Source of the DNA: Coptis chinensis
Taxonomy: Eukaryota; Streptophyta; Magnoliopsida; Ranunculales; Ranunculaceae
Length of the DNA stretch: 64,000 bases
NCBI GenBank assembly: GCA_015680905.1
Contig: CM027379.1
Span: forward strand, 28,104,501-28,168,500
Direction of reading: 5' to 3'
Under the pieces are notes generated by a model that saw only the letters and a list, made by a program, of their open reading frames with translations, was not told the origin of the DNA and did not search any database. Shown here piece after piece: positions 1 to 10,510 of the stretch. Position 1 is the stretch's first letter. Each line of letters starts with the position of its first letter. Both the position numbers and the translations under genes were made by a program.

Positions 1-1597
1 CTTTGCATCTTCTGGTACAACATGTTCAAGGAGGTTTCTGGCATGTGCATTCTTGATAAGAGGGCCCGAGCACCATGGGTCATGCCAGAAACTAGTCTCC
101 TTTCCATTTGCTATACAGTACCTAACAAGCTTCCAAGAAATTTCTCGATGCTTCAAAACCCCTCTCCAAGCCCAAGAGAAATCTCAAGGAGTCTTCATAG
201 TCCAAAAGTGCTCGTGTTTTATATGGTTGTCCCATGACCATTTAACTCACAAGCACTCAACTTTCTGAGCAAGTTTGAAGACTAATCCACAATATGCAGT
301 TTTATTCCAAACCCTTGGATCCAATAGGCCAAGACCACCTTGATCTTTACCTAATCTGAGCTTTTCATTACTAGAGTGATACATCATTCTAGCCATATTA
401 GGACTAGCCCAAATAAATTTATTACACAACTTGGCCACTGTATCAAGCACTGTCTTTGGAAGGATAAAAGTTTGAACCCAATAAGTTAGTTAGGAAGGAT
501 GAAAGGACAGACTTTACTAACTGAACTCTACCTGCTCTATTTAGATCTTTGTTCCTCCAGTTAGAAATCCTAGCTGTGATCTTTTCAATAAGTGGCAAGC
601 ATTCTCGTATGCCTAGTCTTGAAGCAGTGAGAGGTAGACCTAGGTAGGTAACAGGTGGAGTTACAATAGAGATGTTCATTGCATCAACTAGCTCTAGTCC
701 TTCTTCTTCAGACATACTTCCAATGAGAAGAGTAGTATTTTCATTACTAAGTTGTAATCTTGTTGCTTGAGAGAAGGTATGCATAATATCTTTGATAGCC
801 ATGATAGAATCTATGTTTCCTTTATAGAAGAGAAGAACATCATCTGTAAAACAGAGATGAGAAATGGCCAGCTTCTTGCACTTCAAATGAGCTTTTATTC
901 TTTTCTACTGTAGCCCTTGATTTAATAAAGAACTAAAGACCTCCATGACAAGCACAAAGAGGTATGGTGAAACTGGGTCCCCCTATTGAAGCCCTTTTTT
1001 ACCTTCAAAGTTCCCTCCAGGTGTCCCATTCACCATTACAGAGTACCAAGGAAATGCATAGCACATATGTAACCATTCAATGAACAAGGGGGGAAATATG
1101 AACTTGTGTAGAATGGCTTCGAGTGCTTGCCAAGAAACAAAATCTGCTTTCTTTATGTCCAGCTTGATAGCAGATCTCTTTTGGCCTTTCTTTCTTGCAT
1201 AACCCCTTAACATCTCATGAGCTAAAAGAAGGTTATCTTGGATAGATATTCCCGAAATGAAAGCAGATTGGGAGTAAGAAACCAAAGATGAGATACAAGT
1301 CTTCATTCTGTTTGTTATAACTTTGAACACACATTTGTATATAATATTGTAGTATGCAATAGGTCTAAAGGATGCAACATTCGAGGCATTTTTCATTTTA
1401 GGAATAAGACAAAGTAAAGTGGAGTTAATACCTCCTTTCATCCTTTTATGGAGAAAAATGTGTTTGATAGCCCTTATGAAATCTTCACCAATAGTAGACC
1501 AGCTTTTCTTGAAGAAGTGAGCATTAAACCCATCTGGCCCTGGTGCTTTGTTGTCCTCCATTGCAAATGAGACCCCCAAGAACTTTTCTCTCATCAC
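1..1597 (-). mobile_element. 5'-truncated L1-type LINE, 3' end beyond the window
   Basis: Minus-strand sequence reads as the second half of a plant L1 ORF2: reverse transcriptase from about 1597 down to 443, the post-RT region at 450-247, and a tryptophan-rich segment (FWHDPW, positions 240-1) like that before the zf-RVT zinc finger. Homology to LINE starts abruptly near 1597, where it abuts an F-box/LRR reading frame on the same strand; this fits a 5'-truncated insertion into that gene. The 3' end, poly(A) and target duplication lie left of position 1 and cannot be seen. The exact junction is judged from protein similarity only, good to perhaps 10 bases. Confidence 0.88.
247..1597 (-). pseudogene. 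LINE ORF2 reverse transcriptase, broken
   Basis: Encodes the RT that copies LINE RNA into DNA at the target site. Visible in order: the DNKAPGPDGF block that opens plant LINE RTs (about 1555-1530), the LIPK and FRPI blocks, a QSAFI block, SAIKLDIKKA in place of the usual LD(I/L)xKAFD, the GDPVSPYLFV block (about 1000-970) and the catalytic FTDD box (about 850-839), where the family usually has F/YADD. It is inactive: a stop breaks the frame just before GDPVSPYLFV near 985, another lies near 910, and the frame shifts between 450 and 443. A short segment near the second aspartate-containing motif also looks deleted. Post-RT residues GGLGLLDPRVWNK (near 350-310) match the conserved tail of plant LINEs. 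Confidence 0.88.
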
Positions 1598-2390
1598 GAA
1601 CTTGCAAAACTAGTTCCTTCAGATTAGCAAACAATGGTAAGCGATGGGGAATGTGGATTTCCTGAAAACACGAACAAAAAGGAATTGTTATACCTACAAA
1701 ATTCCTAGCAAACAGCAAAGTGCAAGTAAATAGCTACAAACACCAAAGCAGGATCCAACATACCTTGAAAGGCTTACCGGATAAGGATAAAGACTCTAGC
1801 TTGAGAAGATCCACCGAAAGCGCTCGAAGAGCATAACGTAGAGCTTTAGGAGGATCCCTATACCAACAGTGGATACCACAACTAGAAAGTTAAGGAACGT
1901 TCAGAAAGGCTAACTTTATTGGATTTCCACATTACACAAATCTGGTGAGATTTCATATTTATAGCACCAATCTCTATCTCACTAACAAGTTTACATCTGA
2001 CTATAATCACTTCCTTTAGTTTCATAAATGAGCCAGAAATTTTCAAACTACAGAGCATCTGGTTGTTGACCCATAAGAGTTTTTCAAGATTAGGACAGCA
2101 AGACAAAATTTTGGCAACATTATCCTCCTCTATAGGAACACGTTTCAACTCGAGAACCAGAAGGGAGCTAAAACAATGGAAATCATGAGGCACCAAAATG
2201 CATGACTTCAAACACAATGACTTCACCAAGGACCCCTTTTCCTGGGTAAAAAACCAATTAGGAAACGTGTAAAGGCCATGGTCCCATTTACGAGTTTGAA
2301 TTTGTTCACTAGCAGTTATGTTGTAGATTCTACCAGCACCGTAATTGCTCCACGTGTTAATGCCTATAGCTAGTTTTTGAAGTAATTTAG
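1598..2390 (-). pseudogene. F-box/FBD-LRR protein gene fragment
   Basis: Plant F-box/LRR proteins are substrate adaptors of SCF ubiquitin ligases. The minus strand keeps the leucine-rich part: an open frame from about 2360 through SLCLKSC, LVLELKRVPI, CCPNLEKLL and SGSFMKLKEVII, then, after a one-base frameshift near 1884, ALRALSVDLLKLESLSLSG. A canonical GT-AG intron occupies 1763-1662 (donor after TTCAAG, acceptor TTTTCAG) and the next exon gives IPHRLPLFANLKELVL before LINE sequence begins at about 1597. No N-terminal F-box is seen here. The 5' part of this frame overlaps the left arm of the inverted repeat at 2298-2440. The frameshift and LINE junction make it a pseudogene. Confidence 0.78.
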
Positions 2391-2440
2391 TTATTTTTTA
2401 TTAAAATTAAATAATTAAATTTTACCAAAAAGGAAATATC
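2298..2440. repeat. Left arm of a long inverted repeat
   Basis: Reverse-complement match, roughly 85-90 percent by eye, to 4950-5047 continued at 5431-5486 once the hAT insertion 5048-5430 is removed. Shared landmarks in order are TTGTTCAC, AGATTCTACCAGCAC, TTGCTCCAC, TTAATGCC, AGCTAGTTTTTGAAG, AATTTAGTTATTTTTT and AAATTTTACCAAAAAGG. The arm is about 145 bp. Its outer part is in frame with the F-box protein, so the arms may be duplicated F-box sequence and not classic transposon termini. No target duplication could be fixed outside the arms. Confidence 0.8.
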
Positions 2441-2500
2441 AATTTACTACTACTCTTATTCTTCTTCTTCTTCTTCTCAAATCTCAAGAACCAACAACAA

Positions 2501-3016
2501 TGGCGCACCAATCTACATAACAGTCTTAATCGTACTTGTTATTGTAGCAATCACAACAATTACTCACCCGAACACCAAACCTCAAACACCTTTCTCTTCA
2601 AACCAATATTCTTTAATAACCAATCAACTCTCGACAAACGGCTGCTTCTCAATCACTCCGTAACTCTGGTTTCCATTTCATAGCTACACTTCTTCAAATC
2701 TCACCATAACTTCTCCTTCTAGTTCATCAACCATTTTTGCTATTCAAGTTACAGCTATTTCTAACATGTTAATGAGAGACCTTCTTTGGTATCATAAATC
2801 TTCTGTTAAGCTTTCTTTAGATGATCTTTTGAAACAATCCTAAGATAGTTGTGTTCCTACATTGCTTAATAGAGAGAATCTTTCTATTACAAAGATTGTC
2901 AATCAAGAAAGATTGGTTGAAAACTTCAAATCAGTGGAGTTTTGATTTCTCATCCTGATATTTTCACTCATGGGTTATATTCAATTCATGGATGTCACGC
3001 CGTTCTCTTCAATTAA
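2501..3016 (+). pseudogene. Fasciclin-like arabinogalactan protein fragment
   Basis: Fasciclin-like arabinogalactan proteins are secreted cell-wall or plasma-membrane glycoproteins with FAS1 domains. Start region: ATG near 2501, then a hydrophobic signal-like stretch (TVLIVLVIVAITTIT). FAS1 features follow across shifted frames: QSLRNSGFHFIATLLQIS, then SSTIFAIQVTAISN, then RDLLWYHKSS with the YH dipeptide typical of FAS1, then VKLSLDDLLKQ, CVPTLLNRENLSITKI and SHPDIFTHGLYSIHG. Stops and frameshifts occur throughout, for example a stop soon after the ATG and another after LLKQS. A gag-only LTR element begins at 3022. Lying between inverted-repeat arms, it is either a captured gene (Pack-MULE-like) or a decayed resident gene. 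Confidence 0.75.
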
Positions 3017-3021
3017 TCATA

Positions 3022-3310
3022 TGTTAGGAACCCAATACTTAATTACTATTATGAGTCCAATAGAATTGGTTATTTCTAATTGAGTTGTGTCTAGTTAGGA
3101 AAGTTGCTTAAGTTGAGTCCTAGTGAAATTAGGAGGTTGTTTATCTACTTAGAGGTATCATTGTAATGGGTTTTAGGAAAGCAGTTATTTAATTCAATAA
3201 GAATTCGGTGGTTTGTGATCTCCAATCAAAAGGTCATTATTAGGTGGTTTGATTTCCAATTCAAAAGATTAATTTAGGGTTCTTCAATTAATTGGTTAAA
3301 GATCCTATTA
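3022..3310 (+). repeat. 5' LTR of the gag-only element
   Basis: Starts TGTTAGGAAC and ends CCTATTA. Matches 4511-4781 over its length; the main difference is a segment of about 18 bases before the end, present here and absent from the 3' copy. A run of point differences also separates the two, so the insertion is not recent. Confidence 0.9.
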
Positions 3311-3312
3311 TC

Positions 3313-3324
3313 TGGTATCAGAGC
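3313..3324 (+). other. tRNA-iMet primer-binding site
   Basis: TGGTATCAGAGC is the sequence complementary to the 3' end of plant initiator methionine tRNA, used by many plant LTR retrotransposons to prime minus-strand synthesis. It sits two bases after the end of the 5' LTR, the expected place. Confidence 0.9.
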
Positions 3325-3468
3325 GTTCGATCTTCGGTAGTTATCAAGTTCATCTATCATCTCTCAATCACGTTGTTGTCTTCCCTATTCAAAAAGATAC
3401 CTCTTGTTCACCCAATCCACCTAAAAAAAAACCCTTCCTTTTTACTTAGTTAATTGACTTTCTTGAAA

Positions 3469-4448
3469 ATGACGGTAAGGGAATTAGAAGAGAAGTTTGA
3501 TGCTCTTACCTCTCGAGTTGATGCATTGTCGACGAATGTCCAAGAGTTGATACAAGATCGTCAGAGTACTAATACTATTCTAAAAGAGATACAAGATTCC
3601 ATAAAACTTTTAGCAAATGGCAGACCAGCACCTCAAGCACCCCTACCTATCCAACACGACCTTATTCGTAATCATACTCGACAATTTCAGCATGATGGAA
3701 ATCCTACTTACGATAACCAACAAGGAGCTATTATTCAAGGTCGTACTCTTCGTATTGATTTTCCAAAATTCAATGGTAAAGATCCTGAAAGATGGTTGTT
3801 TCAAGCGGAGCAATATCAAGATCTTAATAAAGTTACCAACATCTAGATGGTTTCTTTGGTTGCTCTACATCTTCAAGGGGACGCTATCCCATGGTATCGT
3901 TGAATGAAACAATCTCTAGGTAATTTGACTTGGAAGCAATTTTCTCTTGCATTATGCACTCGTTTTAGTTCACGAAAACATATAGACCCCTGCAGTTTAT
4001 TAGCTAAGCTCTCAAACCGATGTAATCGTTCGGGAATTCATTCTTTGAGTTTGAGTGCATTGTTAATATGATTTCGAATTTGCTGGAATCCCATCAAGTT
4101 AGTAATTTCTTATCCAGTATTCGTGCTGATATAAGAGCTGGTGTTCGTTTATTTCACCCGTTAAGCTTAACTGAGGCTTTTGAATTAGCACTTTGTCAAG
4201 AGGAAGCGATTATTGCAGTGTCTGACCATTCTGCTACAAAATTAGAAATGCCAAAGCCAGAATCTTCATCCTCTTCTTTGTCTCTCTCTTCCAATTTGAA
4301 ACTTCTTTCTTGGAAAGAGCAACAAGACAGAAGAAGTCGCGGGTTGTGCTTTAATTGTGATAAACTCTACAAGCCTGGTCACCGTTGCAAGGGTCTTGAA
4401 GTTTTACTTCTTGATGTTGTTGTTTCTCAAGATGAAAGTGTCACGTGA
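3469..4448 (+). pseudogene. Retrotransposon Gag, frameshifted
   Basis: Gag forms the particle that packages element RNA. The first frame (from ATG 3469) starts with a coiled-coil-like stretch (ELEEKFDALTSRVDALS), then a linker and the capsid-like opening LRIDFPKFNGKDPERWLFQAEQY. It stops at TAG 3844-3846; the same frame then continues MVSLVALHLQGDAIPWY to a second stop near 3902. Frame changes near 4010-4030, after which FELALCQEEAI and the knuckle GLCFNCDKLYKPGHRCKG (about 4340-4390) are read, a form typical of plant Ty3/gypsy Gag. The gene ends at TGA 4446-4448. Two stops and one frameshift make it non-functional. Confidence 0.88.
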
Positions 4449-4510
4449 TTTGCTAGTGCAGAGTTGAATTTTTCGGCTTGAGGACAAGCCGTCTTTCACG
4501 GGGCGTAGGA

Positions 4511-4781
4511 TGTTAGGAACCTAATACTTAATTACTATTAGGAGTCCAATAGAATTAGTTATTTCTAATTGAGTTGTGTCTAGTTAGGAAAGTTGCTTAA
4601 GTTGAGTCCTAGTGAAATTAGAAGGTTGTTTATCTATTTAAGGGTATCATTGTAATGGGTTTTGGGAAAACAGTTATTTAACTCAATAATAATTCATTGG
4701 TTTGTGATCTCCAATCAAAGGGTCATTAGGTGGTTTGATCTCCAATTCAAAAGATCAATTTATTGGTTAAGGATCCTATTA
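4511..4781 (+). repeat. 3' LTR of the gag-only element
   Basis: Second LTR copy; starts TGTTAGGAAC and ends CCTATTA, followed at once by the TCATA duplication and then by sequence that continues the region interrupted at 3021. Confidence 0.9.
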
Positions 4782-4949
4782 TCATACATTGTAGCGAAAA
4801 CAAGAATGGGGTCTCATTAAATTTGCATGTTTGTGGACATAATATGAGTGTAAATGTTAATGCAACACAAGCAAGCTAGAAAGATGTGGAATGGAGAGAT
4901 AAGACATGCAGTTGAGCTCGAATGGGTTGGCGGTCTTTTCTTGATAAAG

Positions 4950-5486
4950 GGAAATCCTTTTTGGTAAAATTTAATTGTAAAATAGTTTTAATAAAAAAAT
5001 AACTAAATTGCTTCAAAAACTAGCTGCAGGCATTAATACGTGGAGCATAGGCCTAATTCTTTTCGGACCTAAAACTGATCGGGCCTAGCCCATGTCCGAA
5101 ATATACTAATTGATTTCTAAAAAATTCTTTGTTGGTCATGGAATCGAACCTCGGTCTCATGTCTAGCAACTAGAAAGTTATCCAACAGACTACACATTCT
5201 ATTTGTTCTAACTTTGTTTAACCTAAACTAATACTCATAAAGCTTAAAAACAAATAAAAAATACAACTACAAGTATCAAAATGTCGGGCCGGGCCACTAA
5301 CGGACCGGACATAGTTGTGTCTAGAACTGGCCCATTAAGACTATCGGGCCTAATTTTAAGTCTAAGTCCCTATATTATCGGTTCGGATCCAATCGGGCTT
5401 CGGGCCTAGCCCGACCCATTGACAGCCCTAGTGGAGCAATCACTGTGCTGGTAGAATCTACCAGCATAACTGTTGGTGAACAAATT
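4950..5486. repeat. Right arm of the inverted repeat, split by an hAT element
   Basis: 4950-5047 plus 5431-5486 is the reverse complement of 2298-2440. Without the hAT element and one copy of its 8-bp duplication the arm is continuous. It has one extra base relative to the left arm near 5461. Matching fades just after GTGAACAAATT at about 5486. Confidence 0.8.
5048..5430. mobile_element. Non-autonomous hAT-type element, TSD GTGGAGCA
   Basis: A 383-bp insertion flanked by a perfect 8-bp duplication GTGGAGCA (5040-5047 and 5431-5438), the size made by hAT transposases. It begins TAGGCCTAATTC and ends TTGACAGCCCTA, so the inverted termini are short and imperfect (TAGG...CCTA). Subterminal GGGCCTAGCCC-like motifs recur at both ends. 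It carries no coding sequence. On the minus strand near 5205-5140 it holds a tRNA-like stretch ending in a perfect Pol III B-box match (complement of GGAATCGAACC at 5140-5150), perhaps a tRNA or SINE relic. The empty site is confirmed by the matching left arm of the inverted repeat. Confidence 0.88.
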
Positions 5487-6524
5487 TGGACTCCCCGTCT
5501 GGTCGATCTGTTCCGAAAATGAGATAAATCCATATCGATATTTTGCACTCTCTTTGCTACAAACTAAGGTCGGTTCTACCCTATAGCAAAATAAGTCGCT
5601 TAGGGCCCCGCAGCTCAAGGGTCCCAATATAAGTCCATTATTGTTTTATTGTGAAAAAAAAAACTCACTATTTGTTTTTCATTTATTTTAATCAGTTAGA
5701 TAAATGTTTTTACATTGGAAAATTGGAAATTAGATCGCCTTCTCCAACAAATAAACAGACACGCCTCCATAACTAATTAAACTTCTTCATCACCCTATGA
5801 CAATTTATCAAATGTGAAACATTTAAGCCAACAATACGTCAATCTTAACTCTATCATTCTTTTGTCTTATTTGGTTTTCCTATATTGTTTAATTTGGTGT
5901 AGAATTCTTTTTCTTCTCTCTCTCTTGTGTAATTCTTTGTTAAATAAATCTATTGAAATTTCAAGTTTGTGACATTGTTGTTTGGCCATGATCTGCTACG
6001 GTGTTATAGGTGTAGGACATTTTTTTTATTCTTCCACTCTTCCTCATGTATTTATGGTGTTTTGTCTTGGATCTCGATCTATGTATGTGAGGATCTCCCT
6101 CACAACACTCCTATGTTTCTACTTCACTTTGTATTTATGTTCTTTTTATCAATAAAACTCAATTAAAAAAAAATTATGGATAGACTATTTAAGAAAGAAA
6201 AAAGAAAATGTTATGATCAATTTTTACAATAATTGTTATCTTCTAAATTTTTTGTTATAAAAAAAAAATGTTTGTGGGGAGACTATTCAAGAAAGAATAA
6301 AGAAAATATTATGATCAATTTTTACAATAATTGTTATCTTTTAAATTTTTTGTTAAATAAACTAAGCATTTGCATTCATATGAAATAACATAAACAAATT
6401 ATATCGATCTATAAGAATCTAACAATTTTATTAGAACTTTGCTTAGGCCCGATTACCTTGAGCTGCCCCTAGGTCGAGGGCTTTGCTTTGGGTACCGACA
6501 ACTAACCCATCCATAACTAACTAA
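5487..6524. other. Non-coding stretch, possible degenerate hAT-like element
   Basis: No gene is seen. Two GGGCC-rich ends, near 5574-5635 (GGTCGGTTCTACCC, then CAGCTCAAGG) and 6440-6500 (complementary order, ending GGGTACCGAC), give a rough inverted pair of the kind found at some plant hAT ends. The flanks CAAACTAA and CAACTAAC only loosely match, so no duplication is claimed. Between them the sequence is AT-rich. Confidence 0.35.
6182..6357. repeat. Two-copy tandem repeat, about 100-bp period
   Basis: GACTATTTAAGAAAGAAAAAAG... at 6182-6263 recurs as GACTATTCAAGAAAGAATAAAG... at 6283-6357, including TATGATCAATTTTTACAAT and TTGTTATCTT. The copies are close to identical with a few substitutions. 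No coding role. Confidence 0.85.
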
Positions 6525-6961
6525 CAGTCTAACATCCCTTGGCCCAATCCCACAGGTTGGAATTTTAGGTAAATATTTCATGAGTAAAATTATAATCTCC
6601 TATTACACACTTTGTCAGTTGCGACTGCTAAATAAACATGCACCACTACAAGTTTACCTTCATTACTATGATGATCGCCCTTCAAATGATTTTTGAAAAA
6701 CAAAGTTTGGACTGCTTCCAAACTTTAGCATTATTCTTTCTGCGTTGTGTTTGTTACCCTGTTAGAGTACAATATGAGTTGAACCCCAGTTTGATTGATG
6801 ATTGATGATTGATTGATGATTGATGATATCAAACAAAAATTTCTATATATTTATTATTTCGATAATTCAAAGTTTTATTTTGTGAAAGCAATGGGTTTTA
6901 TGACAATATATATATTAAGGTACCAGGCAGCTGCAACAAAATGTCGATCACCTAACTATCT
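6525..6961. repeat. Duplicated intergenic segment, copy 1
   Basis: Collinear with 29490-29950: shared landmarks are GGCCCAATCCCACAGGT, GCGACTGCTAAAT, GATCGCC then TTCAAATGAT, TATTCTTTCTGCGT, GATGATATCAAA, GAAAGCAATGG, TTTATGACAAT and AGGTAC(C/T)AGGCAG. There are many small differences. This copy is interrupted at 6961 by the SINE; the other copy is not, and so preserves the empty site. Confidence 0.85.
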
Positions 6962-7221
6962 TTTTTTTTTTTGAAATATTGAGAGGGTTAAGACAGACCT
7001 ACACCGGTTATATTGAAGGACCCTAACCCCAAGGCTTACATTGCCCGAAGGCTCATCAACCCCGAAGGCTCTCACCGATGCGCCATTTTGAGTAGACCCA
7101 ACCGCCTCCACCTTGTCCATGAAGACTTGCTTTCGCTCCTCGGGCTACCCATCGTAGTAGCACCTTGTCAACACTTTGTAAGATTTGAACTTGCAACCTC
7201 TCCTCAGGGAGAGGGATACAC
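6962..7221 (-). mobile_element. tRNA-derived SINE, body and poly(A) end
   Basis: Minus-strand SINE. A T-run at 6961-6972 is the poly(A) tail seen from the plus strand. A Pol III B-box match (GTTCAAATC, complement of 7192-7200) lies inside. The head with the A box is on the other side of the CACTA element, at 18932-18961. Joined in thought, the parts give an element of about 280 bp flanked by 12-bp near-identical duplications (6950-6961 and 18962-18973, one mismatch). The paralogous segment near 29940-29952 lacks it. Confidence 0.82.
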
Positions 7222-8615
7222 CACTACTAAAAAAAGGGTTTTTTATGGCAGCTTTTAGCTATTATGAAATACATATTATGACACTTTCTGATTGAAAAAC
7301 TAGTCGTCATTACTGGGGGTGTCATAATAAGTCAACCAAAACCGTCATTAAAGTTATAACGGTTCGTAGAAAGGCGTCTTAAAAAGTCCTACCATTAAGA
7401 CATATATTAGTATTTAAAACGTCATAGTAGGTAAATTTTATTATGACATCTCATATGTAATCGTCATAAATTATAGTTAGAACCATCAAGAAATTCACAA
7501 TATTTTCCAACAATTCACGTCATAACCGTCAAGAAATGCCCATTGACTATTGTGGAACCGTCATTTTAATCAACTCCATCATCAACAAATTAAGTATTAT
7601 CCATCGATCGATCGAACGTTGTCAACTGAAGTGGAAGTCTTCTTGTTGGTCAGAAAGTTTCTTGATTTGAAAAAGTTAAAATTAAAAGAAATGAAAAATG
7701 AAAACTAAGGAACTAAAAGATCAAAACAAGGTTTTGGCAGCTACCACACGTCCACACAACAGTGCACACTACAGTACTAGATCATCTTCATCGAATACTT
7801 AGCGATGAAGATAAAGTGAATGACAAAAAAAATCATTTACCTTGCTTTAATGATTTCACTAACTCTCAAGAGGGAGACTTGCAAAACAAATAAAATCCAT
7901 ATAACAATTGCTTCTAAGCTTTAGTGAATAAGAAAATAGGGTTGTACAAAGTCAGATAGCAACGTTGGTAAATGTTGGACAAGGGGGGATGTTTAATTAA
8001 ACATAGAACAAAAAAATTGAATGCAGATGAATGTAGCAAATTGTTCTAAGAAGAATTCTTAGAGAAAACAGATATTGTAATCAATGATAGACACATGTTT
8101 GCTTTTGTTTACACTTATTGTTCAAATTGCCAAAGATACAAACTTGTTTGGGACTATCAACCATAAGGGTTAGCAGACCACTACTAGCTAGTGCTCTATT
8201 ATTGGAACACCAATTTCACCAGATAGAAGAAAATAATAAAACAGTCATATAAATGTCGATGAAGTAATTTTTTGCTAGGGGTACGTGTTAGTAAAAAAGT
8301 TCTACCAATCAAGTGATGAAGAATTGAACTCAAGAAAATGTGAGTAAGATCGAGAATGCCAACTACTTACTAAGTACAATGAGAATCATCTCTCACAAAA
8401 GCAAGGTTAACTCCCGACCTTTGACAAAATGAATCTGACATCGTCACCCGCTTCCATCAATCTTTTGGACTTGCCTACAAAAAATAAAGTCAAGAAGGAA
8501 TGGTTGAATTAGTATCTATGAATAAACTGGAAATGTACTCAGCCACCTACATAAAAATCAAACCAACAAACTAAACCTAGTGTGCAAGTGTTAGTTACAA
8601 ATTTTGACAGAGTAA

Positions 8616-9010
8616 CACTACTAAAAAAATGACTTGTGATGACGGCTTTTAGCCATCATGAAACAAATTTAATGACATTTTTTTGTTTAAAAAACAGCCG
8701 TCATTATAGAGCCCGTCATAAAAGTTAACAAAAAACGTCATAAAGTTGATGACAGTTCTGGAGAAGCTGACATCAAAGCTCGAACTTAATATGACAAAAA
8801 TTCATTTATAAACGTCATAACTGGATCCTTTTGCATGACATGTTTTACTTAACCGTCATAGTTTATTAGAAAAAGTGTCAAGAACTAAACCTTCATTTAT
8901 GACTATTTTTATTTAAGCGTCACCATGAGAAACAAAAGCGTCAAGAAATTAACACTAAAAATTGTTAAGAATTTTTATGCTACACGACACTTCTTTAGAA
9001 ACCGTCATAA
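8616..9010 (+). mobile_element. Internal CACTA-type left end
   Basis: Starts CACTACTAAAAAAATGAC, flank TAA, followed to about 9010 by dense CCGTCAT and GTCATAA repeats. The sequence that follows, to about 9350, resembles that following the end at 13150 (shared ACCGATCCATCTCAAACAA). No right end with matching 3-bp flank was found, so whether this is a nested element or an internally duplicated end is open. Confidence 0.65.
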
Positions 9011-10215
9011 CTCTCTTTTTTTTTCCTGTAAATCTGAAAATTCCTGTAAATTTGAAATTCATTTAAACCAATGCATTCCGACACCACCAATACATTCAGA
9101 CACTTGACAACTGGAATCCTTTACGGAAACAATAATCATATTTTTATTACCAACATAAATCATTCCAAGAACTTGTTCATATTACATGATTTATTCACGG
9201 AGAAAAAACTTAAATAACTCAAGCACTTGATTCAAAATCAAGTCTCATAATCCAACAACAGTGCAATTTACATAACCCATCCAACAAATTGCTAATCAAC
9301 CGATCCATCTCAAACAAACTTAATTGAGCTACCGTGTTATCTCACTTATAACCTAAAAACCAATATGAAGAAAAATGTGTTAGTTTGTTTAATAAGTAAA
9401 CTAAAAATATAATCATATAACGACTTATACACAGTATTAAAAAAATACACAAATAATGTGTTAGCACACTAAGTCAATAACTACTAAACGAAAGAAATAC
9501 AATCAACTATGACAGATAATCATATTGGTTAAGCCCCAAATAACATACACCACTGTAAGATATATTTGATCTGTATATATATCTACCACAAGTACACAAA
9601 TAACTTTTTAGCTAATAGGCAAAGGAAAGGACATAAGAAATCAGACCCAAATTAGAAATGTATGGTGGAAAATCTTCAGACTAAAGCTTCATATACAACC
9701 CCCAAAAACCTATCAAACATAAAAGATATATGGTGCACATACCTATGCCGAGATAAATTTCTCGATGTACTTGATAAACTCCAAACGAATTTCAATAAGG
9801 TCCGCGCTTGTATATGTCTTAGTGTTAGCCAACTCCATACACTCTGGATATTAAAGCTCTTCATACCCTCAGATAATTGTTCTTAAACAAAAGAGCTTTT
9901 CTAATTTTTTGGCTACACCAAAAAACCTACTTCCACCATTATTTATCAAGATTCCAATAATGTGTGTGCCCTAGTTACTAACCCTACAACAGTACTTGAA
10001 GCAATCTTCATTGGATCAAAATTTTATGGCAATATAACCCACATCAAAATTCTATGGCGGAGGAGAAACTTACACAAATGATGTTCCTTGGACATGGATA
10101 ACTCAAGACGACACCATGAGAGAAAACTGTATAGAGTAGAGGAGTTCAGTTGGTTAGAAACTTAAGGAAACCCAGACATTCAAAAGCTTTTGCATCCATG
10201 AGAATAATATCATAC

Positions 10216-10330
10216 CAGAGATTGTAGGGGTGAGCACTCCATCACCAATCACCATACATGTCCCAAGCAAAACCAAAATTAGCCATGCAGTTTGTAAGCT
10301 CTTGAAATCCCCAACAGAAAAATGGAACTG
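10216..10330 (-). pseudogene. HAK/KUP potassium transporter exon fragment inside the CACTA element
   Basis: Minus-strand frame reads SLQTAWLILVLLGTCMVIGD followed by GVLTPTIS; this membrane-segment motif (LGTCMVIGDGVLTPAIS) is characteristic of plant HAK/KUP/KT high-affinity potassium transporters. The frame ends exactly at a canonical splice donor (CTCTG then GTATGA at 10216/10215), so genomic sequence with an intron boundary was taken up, not a processed cDNA. Only about 38 codons are convincing. Immediately upstream (to about 10390) a hydrophobic frame in another phase may be a further piece but was not assigned. Confidence 0.82.
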
Positions 10331-10510
10331 CTCATAATAGAATCATGAGAAATGTAGTGACCAGCATACCAATAATAATAGTTGTACCTGCAGCACAAGA
10401 TAAGAAGTTAAATTTACAATATTATGAGCTTAAAACACATCAAGAAGTAAGAAAAACAAGATAATTTGAAAAACAGAAATATAAAAATATGTTTTACATT
10501 TATAAGAATT

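Larger units (their letters stand above)
3022..4781 (+). mobile_element. Gag-only Ty3/gypsy-like LTR retrotransposon, TSD TCATA
   Basis: Two similar direct repeats, 3022-3310 (289 bp) and 4511-4781 (271 bp), both start TGTTAGGAAC and end CCTATTA. They are flanked by a perfect 5-bp duplication TCATA at 3017-3021 and 4782-4786. Two bases after the 5' LTR is an initiator-Met tRNA primer-binding site; before the 3' LTR is a GAGGACAAGCCG motif and a purine-rich CACGGGGCGTAGGA tract. The 1.2-kb interior holds only gag, with no protease, RT, RNase H or integrase, so copying would need enzymes from another element. The TG...TA ends differ from the usual TG...CA. Confidence 0.9.

Noticed and set aside
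5140-5205. A tRNA gene on the minus strand
   Set aside because: The B-box is good but no full cloverleaf or acceptor stem can be drawn.
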